Notes under the pieces: generated by a model
The model's input: only the letters and a program-made list of their open reading frames with translations
Told to the model about the DNA's origin: nothing
Database searches by the model: none
In this document: positions 63,288 to 64,000 of the stretch, piece by piece
Numbering within the stretch: the first letter of the stretch is position 1
How the letters are laid out: every line of letters starts with the position of its first letter
NCBI RefSeq assembly: GCF_029892565.1
Contig: NZ_JARXVH010000008.1
Span: 124,001-188,000, forward strand
DNA: 64,000 nt
Source: Streptomyces pseudovenezuelae
GTDB lineage: Bacteria; Actinomycetota; Actinomycetes; Streptomycetales; Streptomycetaceae
Direction: 5' to 3'
Program-made: the position numbers and the translations under genes

Positions 63288-64000
63288 TCAGCTTGTCGGT
63301 TCCAGTTGGGCATCCCGGCGTACGAGGGCCGCGTACCGCCCGTCCCGTTCGAGCAGCTCCTCGTGCGTGCCCCGCTCGGCCACGTGCCCGGAGTCGAGGA
63401 CCACGATCTGGTCGGCGTCGCGGACGGTGGACAGGCGGTGCGCGATGGTGAGCGTCGTGCGGTTGGCCGACAGCGCGTCGATGGCCTCCTGCACGGCATG
63501 CTCGGTGCGGGTGTCCAGGGCGCTGGTCGCCTCGTCGAGGATCAGCACCGGCGGGTCGCGCAGGATCGTGCGGGCGATGGCCAGGCGCTGCTTCTCGCCG
63601 CCGGAGAACCGGTGGCCGCGCTCGCCGACGACGGTGTCGTACCCGTCGGGCAGGCCCGCTATGTGCTCGTGGATCTGGGCCGCCCGGGCCGCCGCGTACA
63701 GCTCCTCGTCGGTGGCCTCCGGCTTGGCGAAGCGCAGGTTGTCGGCGACCGTCGCGTGGAAGAGGTACGTCTCCTGGGAGACGACGCCGACCGCGCGCGC
63801 GAGGGTGTCGAAGTCGAGGTCGCGGACATCGACCCCGTCGAGGGTGACCCGGCCGCCCGTCACGTCGTACAGCCGCGGGACGAGATAGCCGAGCGTCGAC
63901 TTTCCGGCGCCGGTCGGGCCGACGACCGCGAGGCTGCTGCCCGCGGGGACCGTGATGTCGATGGCGTCGAGGATCGGGGCGCCCTTGTCGTCGTAGCGGA
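63288..64000 (-). CDS. ABC exporter, C-terminal ATPase part (runs off the right edge)
   Basis: The last about 237 residues of a membrane-ATPase fusion exporter. Walker A VVGPTGAGKSTLGYLVPRLY, Q-loop GVVSQETYLFHATVADNLRFA, signature HRFSGGEKQRLAIARTILRD, Walker B LILDEATSALD and switch IAHRLSTVRDADQIVVLDSG. The transmembrane part lies beyond the window. Family is type ABCB (MsbA/MDR-like); partner subunit unknown. Confidence 0.92.
   Translation of the reverse strand, partial: RYDDKGAPILDAIDITVPAGSSLAVVGPTGAGKSTLGYLVPRLYDVTGGRVTLDGVDVRDLDFDTLARAVGVVSQETYLFHATVADNLRFAKPEATDEELYAAARAAQIHEHIAGLPDGYDTVVGERGHRFSGGEKQRLAIARTILRDPPVLILDEATSALDTRTEHAVQEAIDALSANRTTLTIAHRLSTVRDADQIVVLDSGHVAERGTHEELLERDGRYAALVRRDAQLEPTS

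Overview
The window is high-GC actinomycete chromosomal DNA, almost certainly from a Streptomyces or close relative. Evidence: GC-rich third codon positions throughout, GTG starts, Tat-exported enzymes, a streptogrisin-type protease, PucR, PaaX and IclR regulators, and a TPR-NTPase of a type common in streptomycetes. I see no tRNA, rRNA, CRISPR array or insertion sequence. Both ends cut through genes: a putative amidohydrolase start on the left and an ABC exporter on the right.

Layout. (1) 0-3 kb: an MFS exporter behind a promoter with operator-like repeats, then a PLP-dependent diaminopropionate ammonia-lyase-like enzyme preceded by a perfect 24-bp palindrome. (2) 3.2-13.7 kb: the most unusual region, a set of genes that reads as a mycolic-acid condensation locus. 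It holds an acyl-CoA carboxylase beta subunit (AccD4-like), a fatty-acyl-AMP ligase (FadD32-like), a Pks13-like ACP-KS-AT-ACP-TE synthase and an antigen-85-like Tat-exported acyltransferase, then a PucR regulator and a secreted cutinase. (3) 13.8-15.5 kb: a secreted lipase-like protein. (4) 15.7-25.5 kb: a DevRS/DosRS-type dormancy island. It holds a universal stress protein, a double-GAF histidine kinase, phosphoketolase, PPK2, a DoxX-like protein, a SulP transporter and a DevR-like regulator, with shared GC-rich palindromic boxes. (5) 25.5-36.2 kb: mixed accessory genes, including an odd receiver-MacB chimera, a PaaX regulator, a secreted hydrolase, an MFS pump, a methyltransferase, a decayed WD40 gene and a LysR regulator. 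(6) 36.4-39.6 kb: a Tat-exported alpha-L-rhamnosidase. (7) 39.8-46.6 kb: a two-gene NTPase-TPR system, a Ser/Thr kinase, a streptogrisin-like protease and a decayed HEAT-repeat gene. (8) 46.9-51.2 kb: a divergent catabolic island (IclR plus ornithine-cyclodeaminase family; amidohydrolase plus M19 dipeptidase). (9) 51.4-56.9 kb: a PNPOx-fold protein, a LacI remnant, and a xanthine-dehydrogenase-type three-subunit operon whose small subunit has lost its start, next to yjbQ. (10) 57.0-61.2 kb: an aliphatic sulfonate operon (ssuCBA plus a frameshifted ssuD) behind a short Cys-containing, apparently leaderless leader peptide. (11) 61.2-64 kb: a flavoprotein monooxygenase, MltG and the ABC exporter.

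How they work together. In the second region a carboxylated acyl-CoA (AccD), an activated fatty acyl-AMP (FadD32-like), a condensing synthase with a carrier domain at each end and a re-loading thioesterase, and an exported acyltransferase form a coherent route to an alpha-branched beta-keto lipid handed to an acceptor outside the cell. Streptomycetes are not known to make mycolates, so the product is an open question. In the dormancy island, acetyl-phosphate from phosphoketolase and polyphosphate-driven nucleotide rephosphorylation would supply energy without respiration, under a two-component system whose kinase and regulator genes flank the island. Several genes are visibly decaying (ssuD, the XDH small subunit, LacI, WD40, HEAT, receiver-MacB), which suggests a rearranging chromosome-arm region.
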